A stretch of 64,000 nt of DNA from Protopterus annectens (GCF_019279795.1 NC_056738.1:408956688-409020687); one strand, 5' to 3'; counted from the stretch's first letter, positions 1 to 11,117 are shown. Numbers and translations are program-made. The notes: generated by a model from the sequence alone, not told the origin.

Positions 1-597
1 CTAAATTCAACCCAGCATTGTGCATCAGGAATGCAAAAATCCTATGAAAGTAATGGCACATTTGGAGGGAACAACCCCAGTATTGATGGAAAGGAATTTG
101 GGTAGTTCTATCAGTTGACAAAATAAAGCAGGCTGTGTGTGAGTGCATCAGGAAAGGCTGGTGGAATGGTACTATGTATAAGAGGAGGCAACACCAGAAG
201 AATCCTGTGTTTTCTATCCCTCCATGCCTAACAGCTGGTAAGACCTAGCTGGGGTGTTAATTTGCAGTTTTGGAGACCTTGCCTTCGGGAAGATATCAGT
301 GGAGATGCAGTTTAGAGAAGGGAAGTTAAGCTGCTGAACGCTCTGCGCCAGAAGCCAAGATATTATCAGTGGAGGTGCAGTATGGAGCAGGGAAGCTAAA
401 CTGGTGGACATTCTGCACCAGAAGCCACGTAAACAGAGGGAGTGTAAGAACTTCACATTATTGAAGAAAGTAGATTGTGAGGGCTTGACAGCAAAATTTA
501 AGATACCTAATTGGAATCCGTAGATGGACGCCATCTTAAAAGTATGTAAGAAAACAAGGGAACACAATTTAACATTACAAAGTTCGCTAAGAAAAGA
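1..597. other. No gene recognised; contains a short tandem duplication
   Basis: I see no open frame with family resemblance and no splice-flanked exon in this stretch. The only structure is the pair of ~70-bp tandem units listed separately. Confidence 0.5.
289..428. repeat. Two tandem units of about 70 bp
   Basis: Two adjacent units share a block starting at ATCAGTGGAG (295 and 365) and a block ending in CCAGAAGCCA. The offset is 70 bp and the units differ at scattered bases. This looks like an old local duplication with no coding meaning. Confidence 0.75.
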
Positions 598-740
598 TGT
601 AAATAGTATTCTTTTATTTATTTATTTTATTATCTTTTGCTTACTGGGATGGTCCGACTGGGCACTTGGCCCATTTTCAGTGGAAGTCTGGGGAGAAAAA
701 CTCCATTAGAGTTTCAAAAAAATTACAATAATTATTAAGA
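598..740 (-). mobile_element. 3' tail remnant of a LINE (same family as 11118-11600)
   Basis: Read on the minus strand, this stretch has the order GGAG-TTTTTCTCCCC, then CACTGAAAATGGGCC, then an A/T-rich tail. The same order occurs at 11118-11260 (GGAGCTTTTCTCCCCGGG, then GCTGAAAATGG, then an A-rich tail). There it follows a recognisable LINE C-terminal coding end, so this copy is probably just the 3' untranslated end of the same family, 5'-truncated. Confidence 0.55.
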
Positions 741-1745
741 ATTTACAGGGAACAAAAGAATCATGGGGTGAGTCAATAAAGCCTACATGATAATTTTGAC
801 AGTGTGCGCATTTTGGTGTCATGCGCACATGGCCACTAAACATTTTAGATTCATTGAACTGAGTAGTGGTGCACACTCGTGAGCAAACACGGAAACTTTT
901 GTGGCATACAAATTACAGCATAAGTAGCTGAATTTTATGCTAATGAAGCAAATCAACATGGTGGAGAGATTCAAGAACCTCTAAAGCAACCATGTAGACT
1001 CCATGTTCTTGTTGACTGTGTATTACAAAACTTTCCAAATACAGCCACGGAAAGGAGTTGACATGGAAACGAGCAAGTAAAAGCTCTTACATTTGTACAG
1101 AACTGACCTTAACATGTAACATCGCACATTACCTAATTACACATTGTGGATGCTAGAAAATCAGAGTAATAAATATAAAGATACCTTTTTAAGTGCCATG
1201 ACATAAATGCAGCTTTGCTCCCCCACGACGAAATGAAGAATATACTCATAGTAATACAGGCTGCTAAAATGTTTAAATGTTCTGAAACAGACGTTATACT
1301 TTAATGCAAGTATATGCATTATATAGCTGATGGATTACAGTCCCATTTTATTAAAATATGTATTCCTCTGTGCACATATATAGGTAAAGTAATACCCTCC
1401 CTTGTGTTTGCAACATTGGGCTCACATGCATTTTCCCTGCCTACACAGTTACTAATTGTGTAGATTTGTGGCTGTCAGCACGGTGAAGATACAGAATTGT
1501 TGAATCTCAAAAAAGAGTAACTGTGTAGGGATGCTCACTTGGTGTAGGGATTTCCACACTGTTCATGTTGAATGCATGTCAACAGTGAATGCTGACATTA
1601 GGGGGTGTGTCAGGTTATACTTGCTGAGGTGAACATGCATGTAGGGCTGTGAAGGGTGAAAGTGCATGTAAGCTGTGCACAATTCCCAACTTCTGTATCA
1701 TCCTCATTATTTGGTTGTTAAAATATGTGGTCTCTAACCAGTTTA
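741..1745. other. No gene; Harbinger-associated non-coding repeat sequence
   Basis: No coding similarity was seen. The part around 895-1000 (TTACAGCATAAG, then TGAATT, then ATGCTAAT) resembles 2070-2150 and 14710-14760, both next to Harbinger coding remnants. This suggests repeated Harbinger flanks. The stretch around 1190-1280 vaguely resembles 3850-3960. Boundaries are not determinable by eye. Confidence 0.35.
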
Positions 1746-2280
1746 ATTGTTTTTTTTTCTTTGCAGTTCTTTGCACAATATGGTGCTTAGTGCAACCACG
1801 AAAAACAGAGGAATGAATGGCAGGTTTCTCAAGCTTGTTATGTAACTATTGCTGTGGCAGCACACGTATGTGTTAGGGCCGGAATATATATGGTTCTGGG
1901 TTCGACTACAGGGTGTGCAACCTTTCCTTCACTTTTTATGGTCCATGTTTGTAAGATAGCACAAGAACAGAGGAAACAAATAATCAATTTTGCCTATGCG
2001 CACCTTATCTATGCGAAGGTGCGCAGAGTTGCACGGAGGTGCACGTACACTAATGAGCAAGCAACAGGTGTGTTTAATAGATGCTGATTATAGCATAGCA
2101 GATGAATTGCATGGCAATCAACCAATCCAACATGGTGGAGCTATTCAACGATGTATAACGCATCCATGTAGCCTCCATTCTGGTGTTTGCTCAATCCTTC
2201 AATACCATTGGAGTAGAGATAAGAAAATTCTAACTGACAATGCTAGGGGCTGCTGTAGCTATTCTACATCTGTACATGCG

Positions 2281-3297
2281 AGAGGTTGAAGCCAGTGCTG
2301 CTGGTGCTGTTGACAATAGGCCTAGGCCGAGAAGGAGAAGAGTGTTCAGGCCCAAGTTAACTTTCCAGGTGCTACATGAGCTGTAGATTGTAGACTGCTA
2401 CAGGGTGGACAGGGACACATTACATGAACTCTGTGACCTCTGCCACCCTCAACTCAGAACCAGAGCCAACCGAGGGAATCCATCCCAGTGGAAACTAAAG
2501 TATGTGTAGCCCTTAGAATATAAGCTACTGGTACTTTTCAAGGACCAGCTGGGGACATTATTGGTGTGTCACAGGCATCAGCCACCAGGATCCTCCATTA
2601 ATTTCTGGATGCTGTGCTCATACATGCCATTAAGCACATATTTTTCTTCCCGTAGTTCTAAAGAGAGGGCCAGCAATATGGAACTTTTTTATCATGTAGC
2701 GCACTACCCTGAAGTACTAGGTGCCATAATTGCACTCTTGTACACATTAAGGCACCACCTGGTAAGCAGGGTAGAATCTACATTTACTGCAAAGGATACC
2801 ACTCCATCATCTGTCAAGTCATGTGTAATGCCCAGAGAATTGTCTTGAATGTGTGTGCTGGCAACCCTGACAGTTATCATGGCTCCTATATCTGGCACAC
2901 ATCACAGCTGTACCAGATGTCTGCTAGGGGAGACATCCCATAGGGCCATTTACTGGGGGATGCTGGCTATGCCCTGGAACCATGGCTGATGACACCCATC
3001 AGAAGTGCACACACACCCATGGAAGAATGCCATAATGAAGCACGCACTCAAACTAGAAACATCATAGAGCATGTGTTTGGGCTTCTGAAGTCACAGTTCT
3101 GGTGCATAGATATATCCAGTGGAGCCCTGCAGTATAATCCACTCACATGTACACATATATTCACAGTATGTGCTATGCTTCACAGTCTGATTCTGCAGAA
3201 ACAGCTGCAGCAGGATCAGCAAAGGGAAGGGGCACAAATCCCCCTGCCAATGCCTAGGTCACCACAGCCACAGTCAGAGGAGTATTCAGAGGAATAA
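2281..3297 (+). pseudogene. PIF/Harbinger transposase (HARBI1-like), inactivated
   Basis: Translations across all three plus frames give, in order, a region like the HARBI1 N-terminal helix-turn-helix (around 2400-2630, with a 'GVSQASATRILHQFLDA'-like stretch), then 'MELFYHVAHYP', the strand leading to the first catalytic Asp (about 2730), 'GYHSIICQVMCNAQRIV' (about 2800), 'SYIWHTSQLYQ' (about 2890) and, in the open frame 2989-3297, 'NEARTQTRNIIEHVFGLLKS' with 'MLHSLIL'. This is the DDE nuclease layout of PIF/Harbinger transposases. It is dead. A one-base loss at about 2734 removes the first Asp codon and shifts the frame, the usual H-D-S second motif reads H-G-S, and a stop lies at about 2941. 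The accessory SANT-type gene of such elements is represented at 13720-13990 and in the palindrome. Family call is confident; element boundaries are not visible. Confidence 0.82.
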
Positions 3298-4300
3298 CCT
3301 CCAGCTGCTGTCCCTGTAGGCAGACATAGGCGTGCTCAGTATGTCCTTGCTTTGGCTAAGAGACAACGCATGGCACATTCACTGACCACCTAGGGACCTA
3401 ATACCTTTCTCCTATTCACATACATATAGTAAAATTGCTGCCATGCAACTCTTCCAACCTTTACCTCCCCATGTATTGACTGTGTACTGCTTGCATCAGA
3501 CAGAGTCAGCCCTGAACTAAAAGTGTGTCAACTGCTGCATTTGCAAGGTAAGTCCTGAACCTAGAGTGCATTCTTTAATAATATTATGGCATATCCTTGT
3601 ATTTCCTAACTTGGTTCAGTAAAGAAATAATGGTGAATTTGTACAGAACGTACCTTAATATGTGATACCAGACACTTATTTTACTTCTATTTGTCCATTA
3701 GTAATTAGTAGGCCTCTGGCATGAAAGATTCACATAGTCGTACTTGTTAAGAATACTGATGTTCCATGCATGGATTCAGTTTAGCACCATATCATTAAAG
3801 ACAGAAGATAGAAAGTGATGATACACATTGCAGTATTAGACTTCAAACTTGCTTGTGTCATAACAGCAACTGAGCTTTGTCTCCCCCCCCCCCCCCAAAA
3901 AAGAGGAGTATATTCTTGTTCCTGTGTTCCTGCCATAACAAAAACTCAGCTATGCTACCCCAAAAGAACAATAAATGCATGTTTGTGCCTTCCAACCTGG
4001 ACTTCATTTGTTGGCAACTGTGTATCATATTATTTCCAGTGAATATCCTCTGACATGTTAAGGCCAACAATATGGAATGGCTTACACACTGCATTAGATA
4101 ACTGATGAATAACCAAGAAACAAAGAAAGGTGAGACAGAGCTGTATATTTGTGAGCATAGTTATGACAGGTTGTGTGTGCACTAATTGATCTATGTTCAA
4201 ATATAGTAAAGATAATTAAATGTACAAACAGCTGATTGTTTGATAGCATTGTACATTCTAATGGAGCTCATGTGAAGAATGACTTCATTTTGTTGATGTT
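3298..4300. repeat. Non-coding repeat flanking the Harbinger transposase
   Basis: From about 3465 (CCATGTATTGACTGTGTACT) to about 4280 this sequence can be followed collinearly in 15055-15910. Shared blocks include TGTGTACTGCTTGC, TCCTTGTATTTC, TTTGTACAGAA and TTTAGCACCATAT. Part of it (3850-3990, TAACAGCAACTGAGCT plus a C-run) also recurs at 14160-14260. It is best read as the 3' non-coding half of the Harbinger family. A C-run sits at 3885-3896. Confidence 0.55.
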
Positions 4301-4929
4301 TGTGTGGCAAAGAAGACTAACACATTCCTCCTGTTTTCTGAAGCTGTATTGGTATGAGGGTTCAAATCCTGACATATGTAGAAATTTGTGATGTGTACTA
4401 TCAGTTTTTACTGTGCTTGTACAGACCTTGCATATGTGTCAATTTTTTATTCCCTTTTCCTCTTTGTCTTCCTTTAATTCAACTTTTGCACAATGCGCCA
4501 CATCTCGTAAAGAAGCTTGGCTAAGCTTATGCAGTTTGCGCAAAGCACAACATTGCGGAAACAGGAAAAAAACATTCCCTAGAAAGCACAGAAAAATAAA
4601 AAACAGATCCATTCAATTAATGCTCTTAGCCAACGTGAAAAGCCGGCCTGGAGTGTGGATGAGACTGGGGTATAGTAGCATATATATGTCACAAAATAGT
4701 AACTGTGAAACATTAGCAGTGTGGCTCACATTTGTTTTCCTTTGTGAAAACAGGCCTGTCTTATGTACGTGTACACTTTATTAAACATTGCGCAAATCCA
4801 ATGCTCATTACGCCAGGGAACTGTATATATGATATTTTATTATTGGTGTTTTTTGGCCATTTCCTTTGTATGACATGAAACTTCATGTGGAAACATTGCC
4901 AACTAAGGGCACAATGTAACTATATATCA
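4301..4929. other. No gene recognised
   Basis: An open frame of 123 codons at 4413-4784 has no resemblance to a family I know. The stretch 4480-4560 contains TTTGCACAATGCGCC and TTTGCGCAAAGCACAA. These echo the GCACAA-rich terminal sequences near 1770 and 16140-16200, so it may be a Harbinger end. This is inference only. Confidence 0.3.
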
Positions 4930-5990
4930 TATATTTACAATATATCCATTTGCCCCCCCCCCCCAACTACCCCAAACAAGCACTACAACCCTGGGGTCAT
5001 TTTCCACACATATATCAATCACAATACAGAGTGTTATATATAATGTTGTGTGCTCACTCATGGACAGGGCTAATTGGTGGTGCTCACAGCCTTTGCTGTG
5101 CAAAACTCAAACAACCAAGTATGCTCAATAAGGGTACTTGTGTTGTTACACAGCTATGTTTAGAAAGCGTCTACTGCTGTTACGCTACCAGCCCCAGATG
5201 ACACTATGAAGCTGTGTGCCTCTGCAGGCCTCCCAACCTCTTGTCTCCAACATGGCCTGTCCATGTCATCTGTACGTTCACCTGCAGTTCTGTCAAAATC
5301 AGACTTGTGCTATGGCATATACATTAAGTATTGTGTTCTGTAGTCTGTGTCCTATCTAGTTAGGGGTTCTGTTCTCACTGCAGTCGTGTGTGTGTGTGTG
5401 TGTGTCTACACAGAAGAACAGAAGTGTGTATCACACAGTAACTTCTCCAATGCCATGGCTTGTCATCCATTTCATACAGGCCTCCCGACCTCTTGTCTCC
5501 CATATGGTCTGCCAATGTCAACTACTATAACTTCGCCTGCAGTCCTACCAAAATCCAGCTTGTGCCGTGACATGTGCATTATGTACTGTGTTATGTAGTG
5601 TGTGTACTTGGGTAGGGGTTCTATTCTCACTGCAGTCCAATGGGGAGGGGGTTGGTGTGTGTGTGTGTGTGTGTGTGTATTTGTGTGTGTGTGAGCTGTT
5701 GCTGGACTTTACAATGAACTTTTTACAGCAGCCTGTGGGACACTTGTCTTGTCCTCATCAGACACTGCTGATGACATCATCTGTAAAGTGTTGTCTGACA
5801 CACTTCAAGTCATACTTAAGCCGTGGTGCTTGCATTAAGTACTGTGTTCTGTAGTCTATGTACTTAGGTAGGGGTTTAATTCTCACTGCTGTCAAATGGA
5901 TGCATGTGTGTGTGAGATCTGTTGTTGGACAATGCAGGGAGCCTTTTATAGCAGCCTGTGGGACACTGTTATCTTGTTATCTTGTTCTGG
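4930..5990 (+). repeat. Satellite/minisatellite array, ~255-bp unit (part 1)
   Basis: The anchor GTGTTCTGTAGTCTGTGT...TTCTCACTGCAGTC occurs at 5333, 5588 and 5844, giving a period of 255-256 bp. A second anchor (CAGGCCTCCCAACCTCTTGTC) precedes it in the first two units. A GT microsatellite has grown just after the CACTGCAGTC anchor in units 1 and 2. The proteins predicted across it are repeat translations, not genes. Confidence 0.8.
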
Positions 5991-6960
5991 ACACGCACAT
6001 GTTATTACTAGGTTATACTAGGTTATACAGTAAGCAAAAGAAGCTGCTGTCTACAAATAGAAAAGTGAAAACCCAGAACTGGAAGACCACCCTCCTCAGC
6101 CTAAACAAGCAAATAAGACAACTTATGCAATCGGTCATACCAGCCCTTATTTTCTCTCTCCCTCCCCCACAGCACAGTGAGGTACGCCTGGCCCACGGGA
6201 TCCACCTGCTTCCACTCCACCAGCTATGGCACAAAGGCACAGCACATCTGAGCAGCAACGTGGTAGTACTCCTTCTGCTGCCCCTGCACTACCTGGCCCC
6301 TCAGGTACTACCCCCCCTCTGAGGACAGGCCTATGGTTCCCTCCAGGAGCAGTGGCAGAGGGGGTGATTTTATCACCCGAGAACTGTTGGGGATGGTGCA
6401 TAGGATTGTGTGCCACACTGTGGGCTCACCAAATGGAGACTCTGCTTCCCATCATTGTGCTGAATAACACAAGGTGACACAGACGTCAGGTACTGCAGCC
6501 ATCAGCGCAGTGAGGTGACACTGATGACAGTCCAGTGGGTGAGAACTTGATTCTCACTGTCACCCAGCTTGACATCCATGGGTTTGTGAGGTCTACCCAC
6601 TTACCCCAACCATGGTGTTCACTCATCTCTTTTGTTTTTCACCATCCCTGTCTTGTCTTGTATGTCCTGTCAGCATTTGCTTCCTCATCTTGCCAACTTA
6701 CCTGCCCCAGACATACCTGCGTCCCTTCCCCAACATTTCCTGTCTTTCTCTCTCTCCAAAAAAGGGCAACTGTTCCAAAAAAATAAATCGGCCTATACAT
6801 AGCTCTCTATGTCGCAAATGTGTCTACTTGACACGCTTGATTCGGTCCAGTTGGCTATACAATATGGTTACATTGTTGTCACTTCTCTGTCTGGAGGTGA
6901 CAGTCCAAATTCAGCTACTCTTCTGTACATATAATCAGTTTTTCAGGGCACATTCTCAGT
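5991..6960. other. Segment interrupting the satellite; no functional gene seen
   Basis: This is non-satellite sequence between two satellite blocks. It includes 6165-6370, which is homologous to the inner arm of the palindrome at 17517-17680, and C/T-rich sequence at 6610-6780. Several overlapping open frames on both strands have no recognisable family signature and look like chance frames in GC-richer repeat DNA. Confidence 0.45.
6165..6370 (+). repeat. Dispersed repeat shared with the 17.5-17.8 kb hairpin
   Basis: Shared blocks with 17517-17680 are CACAGTG-GGTA, then CGGGATCCACCTGC, then CCCCTGCACTACCTGGCC, then ACAGGCCTAT and CCTCCAGG, all in the same order and orientation. The inverted partner arm is at 17690-17830. 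It is probably a piece of the same Harbinger-associated element. Confidence 0.6.
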
Positions 6961-7690
6961 ATACATCATATATTCACAGTACGTACATTTGTTGTCCACC
7001 CCCCCCCCAAGCAATACAACCCTGCGGGCATAGTATGTTTTGCCCACATATATTGACTGCACTACAAAGTGTAATATGTAATGTGTGCTCCCTCATGGAC
7101 ATGGCCAGTCAGTGGTGCTGACAACCTTGCTGTACTAAACTCAAACATCCAGCTATGCTAAAAAAGAGTACTTGTGTTTTTACACAGCTAGGCTTCTACA
7201 CACCTAAGACACACAATACAGTTAGGCTACTGACCTCATATGAAACTATGAATCAGTGTGCCCATGCAGGCCTCACAACCTGTTGTCCCCCACATGGCCT
7301 GCTGATGTTATCTACCATAAGTTCACCTGTAACCATGTAAAAGTCAGACTTGTGCTGTGGCACTTGAGTAAAGTACTGAGTTCTGTAGTCTGTATACTTG
7401 GGTAGAGGTTCTGTTCTCACTGCAGTCAACTAGATGTCTGTTTGTCTCTACTTAGCAAGGTAGATGTGCTGTCTTACAGTTACTTCTCCCATGGCATGGC
7501 TTGCTAGTCTTTTCATACTTGCAGAGGCCTACACATCCATTTCATGCAGCCCTTCCAAACTCTTGTCTCCTACACGGCTTGCTGATGTCATCCACTTTTA
7601 GCAGACATGTAAAAGTCAGACTTGTGCCGTGACACTTGTGCTCTGTAGTCTATGTACTAAAGTAGGGGTTGTTTTGTGACTGCAGTCAGG
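6961..7690 (+). repeat. Satellite/minisatellite array, ~255-260-bp unit (part 2)
   Basis: The stretch 6985-7430 is a diverged direct copy of 4940-5390: C-run, then AAGCAATACAACCCTG, a CACATATAT block, CTCATGGACA, then ACTTGTGTTTTTACACAGCTA. The unit anchor (TTCTGTAGTCTGTATACTTGG) lies at 7378 and again at 7638, a spacing of 260 bp. The array ends close to the 3' end of CR1 copy A. Confidence 0.75.
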
Positions 7691-9200
7691 TGTTTGTGTA
7701 CATGTGTGTGTGAGAGAGACAAATGTTGACATTGCTGAGCTCCTTTAACACCAGCATGAGGGACACTTTTGTCACCATATGCTCAACAGGCAATGCTGAT
7801 GTACCACCATATGCTGAACAGACGATGCTGATGTAATCGGCTTTTATCAGATTATTGTATGTACAACCATCCCACCAGGACAGGATCAGACACTGGCCTC
7901 GACCCCAAGCAGATGTCACCTGAGGTTCATACAAGGTTACTAGGTAGAGGACTGATAACAGGTGTACTTTGGGTATGTCTTGTAGGGACAGGGGGGTGAA
8001 GCTTGCCCCAGAATGTCTGTAGCAGGTTGGTGATGTCCTCAGAGTCAGTATGAGTAGTAACAACCACTACTAGTTTGGCACAAAGCAGGCCCTTCACTTT
8101 TAGATTTTTGACGTAGCTAAAGAATGCTTCTTGATTATCTTTAGGTAGGGATGCTACTTTAGGTTTGTGTGTGGATGTAGAGGATTTTCCTTGTTTGAGT
8201 TGTGGAGGGTGTCCTTCGTCTGCTGAGTCAGTTCCCTCTTTTTCTTGGACATTACTTTCTTCCACTTGTTGTATAACTTATGTATGCTTGATGCCCACCA
8301 GGGTGGCTTGTTTTCTGTGAGGAACTTGTTTTGATCCATTCATGTTCAGCTGACTCTATACATTTGTATAGGTATTTATACAGGCTATTTATGTACATCT
8401 CTGTATAGCAGTCATTATTGACAGTGGTAGCAAGGGGTTTGCAACTATTTATGGCATTGGTTGGGAGCTTGTAATTTGCTTTGGATAACTGTTTCATCCT
8501 TTCTGCTCTTGAAAGGGTGTTGGGTGTGATTGTGAATGAGATTGAATTGTGATCTGACCTGACCAGGGGGGCCAATACACATGGGTTAGTGCAAAGACCA
8601 CTCTGTTGGTTAGTATTCAGTCTAGGACATTCTAGCCCCTTGTGGGGGTGCAGACTATCTGGTACCCAGCCTGTGTATTAACAAAGGCCAGGAAACTTAG
8701 GGTGTGTGTGTTTGTGCACATATATGATTAGGGTGTGTGTGTTTGTGCACATATATGACTCCAAATCAATGGACGGATAGTTGAAATCACACACGACCAA
8801 GGTGTTTGGCTGTATAGTGAGTGACTCAAGAAGGTCCAAGTAGGCAGAGTGGTTCTTGTGGTTCATGGTGGGGACCTGTAGCTAACAATGGTATGGAAGG
8901 GGGTTTTATGTACATTTAGTTGGACTTGGAGTATTGCTGCAATTCATACTCTTTGATCAGTCTTGCAGTGTATTTGTCTTTAATGAAGATGTATACATCT
9001 CTGTCTTTGGTTCTTTCATGCTCGATTTGATGTGTGAATGTGTAGAAGGCATTGTACCCTTGCAGTGCCAGGGTGCTATCTGTGGCCTTGAACTATGTCT
9101 GTGCGACTGCACAGACATGGGAATCTTCCAAAGTAAGGATTTCTTCCAGTGAGTGCAGTTTCTGATTTACATTCCTTGCATTAAGCAGCATAACCTTCAG
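7691..9200 (-). pseudogene. CR1-clade LINE copy A, ORF2 remnant (endonuclease to start of RT)
   Basis: Read on the minus strand from about 9190, this shows an apurinic-like endonuclease in fragments: 'LNARNVNQKLHSLEE', 'ALQGYNAF', 'IFIKDKYTARLIKEYE', then at 8866 downward 'YLDLLESL' and 'VVCDFNYPSIDLES' (the G/DFNYPxID box), and 'LVRSDHNSISFTIT' (the catalytic SDH box) at about 8560. The linker follows: 'KPPWWASSIHKLYNKWKK' (about 8310) and 'DNQEAFFSYVKNLKVKG' (about 8110), typical of CR1. The reverse transcriptase itself is essentially missing and the sequence runs into the satellite. Multiple stops and frameshifts and a 31-bp internal duplication make it non-functional. Same family as copies B (57.4-60.5 kb) and C (63.2 kb on). 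Confidence 0.85.
8697..8760. repeat. 31-bp tandem duplication inside LINE copy A
   Basis: TTAGGGTGTGTGTGTTTGTG-CACATATATGA occurs twice back to back (from 8698 and 8729). It interrupts the endonuclease domain just after the FNYPSID box, so it arose after the copy inserted. Confidence 0.85.
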
Positions 9201-9249
9201 TATGTCTATGGTGGATTATTTTATGTTGGGACTTTAGTTGTTTTGACAT

Positions 9250-9870
9250 TGCCTAAAAATGCCACTATAGAGGAGGCAAGTACCTTCATATAGTACAGTG
9301 GGGTACATCTCCATTTATTCACTGCAACATTGACTCTGACAGAGTCATAATGGTACTTGTTGAGAGACTTGAATGTGGGAGTGATCTGACTTACCGTGGC
9401 ACCTGACAGGCAGCTGTGACCTTCTCCTTGCCCAGCCTGTCAAGGGGGGACATCTGTGGGTCTCACAATGGAGCTGCTTATGAGCATGACATTTGGTTTT
9501 GAGGTGTTTTGTCTGAGGGGCTTATTGTCTAAGACACTGGTGTGTGTATTATTATTATTATGTGTAGAGGATTCTGTTGGGTCTGCACTGTGTGCAGTAG
9601 CTTTGCGTTTGGGAGGTCTCCAATCTTTAGTTAGGTTTCTAGCAAGTACCTCTGTATATGTGGGTTTATGTGTTGTGAGCTTATGTGCAAGAGGTGAATT
9701 GCATGGGCTGACAACATGTTTGATATCTGGTTTGTTGTTATGTGAGAGAATTGATTCCTAATTCATAGTATAGATACAGCTGACACATACTGTATTAGTT
9801 TGTTTTACCAGTAACTGGTTGTCAGTATGCATGAGGCAATTGCTCTGTTGCCTCAGGATGTCCATGTACA
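9250..9870 (-). pseudogene. CR1-clade LINE copy A, ORF1 remnant (zinc-finger-like + SGNH esterase)
   Basis: The minus strand, read from about 9870, gives 'NCLMHTDNQ' and a CVSC pair (metal-binding-like N-terminus), then a frame open from about 9761 through 'TYTEVLARNLTK' and 'ADPTESS' into the start of an SGNH hydrolase: 'SSIVRPTDVPLDRLGKEKV' (about 9470-9420). Copy C keeps GDSIVR at this place, so the catalytic GDS box is damaged here (GD to SS). CR1-type ORF1 proteins are RNA-binding chaperone-like proteins that often carry such an esterase domain. ORF1 lies 5' of ORF2 as expected, and a tandem array lies 5' of ORF1 (10121-11065). Confidence 0.78.
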
Positions 9871-10120
9871 TCAGGCTGCCTGGAGAAATGGTGAGAAACT
9901 GTCTGCCCATTATGGAGGGTATGTACTGTAGTAACTAGTGGGCTAGATGGACTAGGTTTTTGTGTAAGACTAATAAAATGTGTCTAATCTGTGGAGGGCT
10001 AAGGTTATAAAATATGTCAATGTTTCACAGTGCACAACTGAGTTGCTCACAAAGCAAGCTCTGAACAGCTATGGTAAACTGAGTGCAGACCATCAAAACA
10101 CAACGCAGGAATACAAGTGA
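9871..10120. other. Spacer between LINE ORF1 remnant and the tandem array
   Basis: No coding similarity seen. By position it would be the 5' untranslated region of CR1 copy A (minus strand). Confidence 0.4.
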
Positions 10121-10576
10121 AGTTAAAATATTTTAAAAAGTAAACAAAGGGGAAGGCCAACAGTGAGCCTTATTCCAGCAGTCCCCAACTCAGATGTGTT
10201 CTTGGCTGCACAGTTCTGCCACATAGGTGCAGGAGGGCCTTCTTAATGTAAGTGGGCTGTTTTAGTACTCCATTTATACCAAACAGTCTAGATTCAGCAA
10301 GCCTATGTTGAGCCTGTGCTACAAAATGCAGAAGTATTAGAAGGCCGAAGTTAAAATATTTTAAAAAGTAAACAAAGGGGAAGGCCAACAGTGAGCCTTA
10401 TTCCAGCAGTCCCCAACTCAGATGTGTTCTTGGCTGCACAGTTCTGCCACATAGGTGCAGGAGGGCCTTCTTAATGTAAGTGGGCTGTTTTAGTACTCCA
10501 TTTATACCAAACAGTCTAGATTCAGCAAGCCTATGTTGAGCCTGTGCTACAAAAGGCAGAAGTATTAGAAGGCCAA
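10121..10576 (-). repeat. Two nearly identical 228-bp tandem units (LINE 5' monomers)
   Basis: Unit 1 (10121-10348) and unit 2 (10349-10576) start with AGTTAAAATATTTTAAAAAG or its diverged end and differ at only a few positions (for example AAAATGCAG against AAAAGGCAG, GGCCGAA against GGCCAAA). The near identity implies recent duplication. Read on the minus strand they lie directly 5' of the CR1 ORF1 remnant. They share the core (TTAAGCACTTGGG-like start, CTTACATTAAGAAGG, GAGTTGGGGA) with the arrays at 10577-11065 and 61955-62880. Confidence 0.85.
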
Positions 10577-11065
10577 AGTGCAAAAAAATTGCAATCACAA
10601 CAGAAGAACAAATAGTTTACATAAAGCAGCAATTCAGTAGACTATTCCAACAAGAGTGTAGACAATAAACTTTCCTAGTGTGAAATAATTGGTACCCAAG
10701 TACTTAAACCAGAGCTAAGACACTTTCAGAATAACAGACACAGTAAGCCTTCACCCAGCAATTCCCAGCTTAGAAGGGTGTAGGCTATACTCCCCTGCCA
10801 CAAGAGTCCACACCACAAACCTTCGTAATGTAATGTAAAATAACTGGTTTGGAGGCCAAGTGCTTAAACCATAACAAAAGAGACTTAGAACAACAGCCAC
10901 GGTAAGCATTCAACCAGCAATTCACAACTCAGAAGGGCAGCGGCTATCATTTCCTCCCACCAAAGTGTAGACTACAGATTTTCTTAATGTAAGACAACTG
11001 GCCTGAATCCCAAGTGCTTAAACCAAAAGTAACGGGCTTAGAGTAACAGTTACAATGTAATGTGA
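10577..11065 (-). repeat. Diverged tandem monomers (~150-165 bp), LINE 5' end
   Basis: At least two diverged units, centred near 10770-10900 and 10915-11050, contain CCAGCAATTC-CA-CT-AGAAGGG, then a CTTCGTAATGTAA- or CTTAATGTAA-like block, then CCAAGTGCTTAAACC. The reverse complement (GGTTTAAGCACTTGG, then TTACATTAAGAA, then CCCTTCT-AG-TG-GAATT-CTGG) is the same monomer found in plus orientation at 62160-62300 and 62620-62760. Confidence 0.78.
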
Positions 11066-11117
11066 TAGACAGATGACAGTGGCATGTCTTTTAATTTACC
11101 CACATACATCATGTCAT

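Noticed and set aside
5858-6477. Overlapping frames up to 154 codons on both strands in the satellite/repeat region
   Set aside because: They cross repeat boundaries and have no conserved motif. The GC-richer repeat simply lacks stops.
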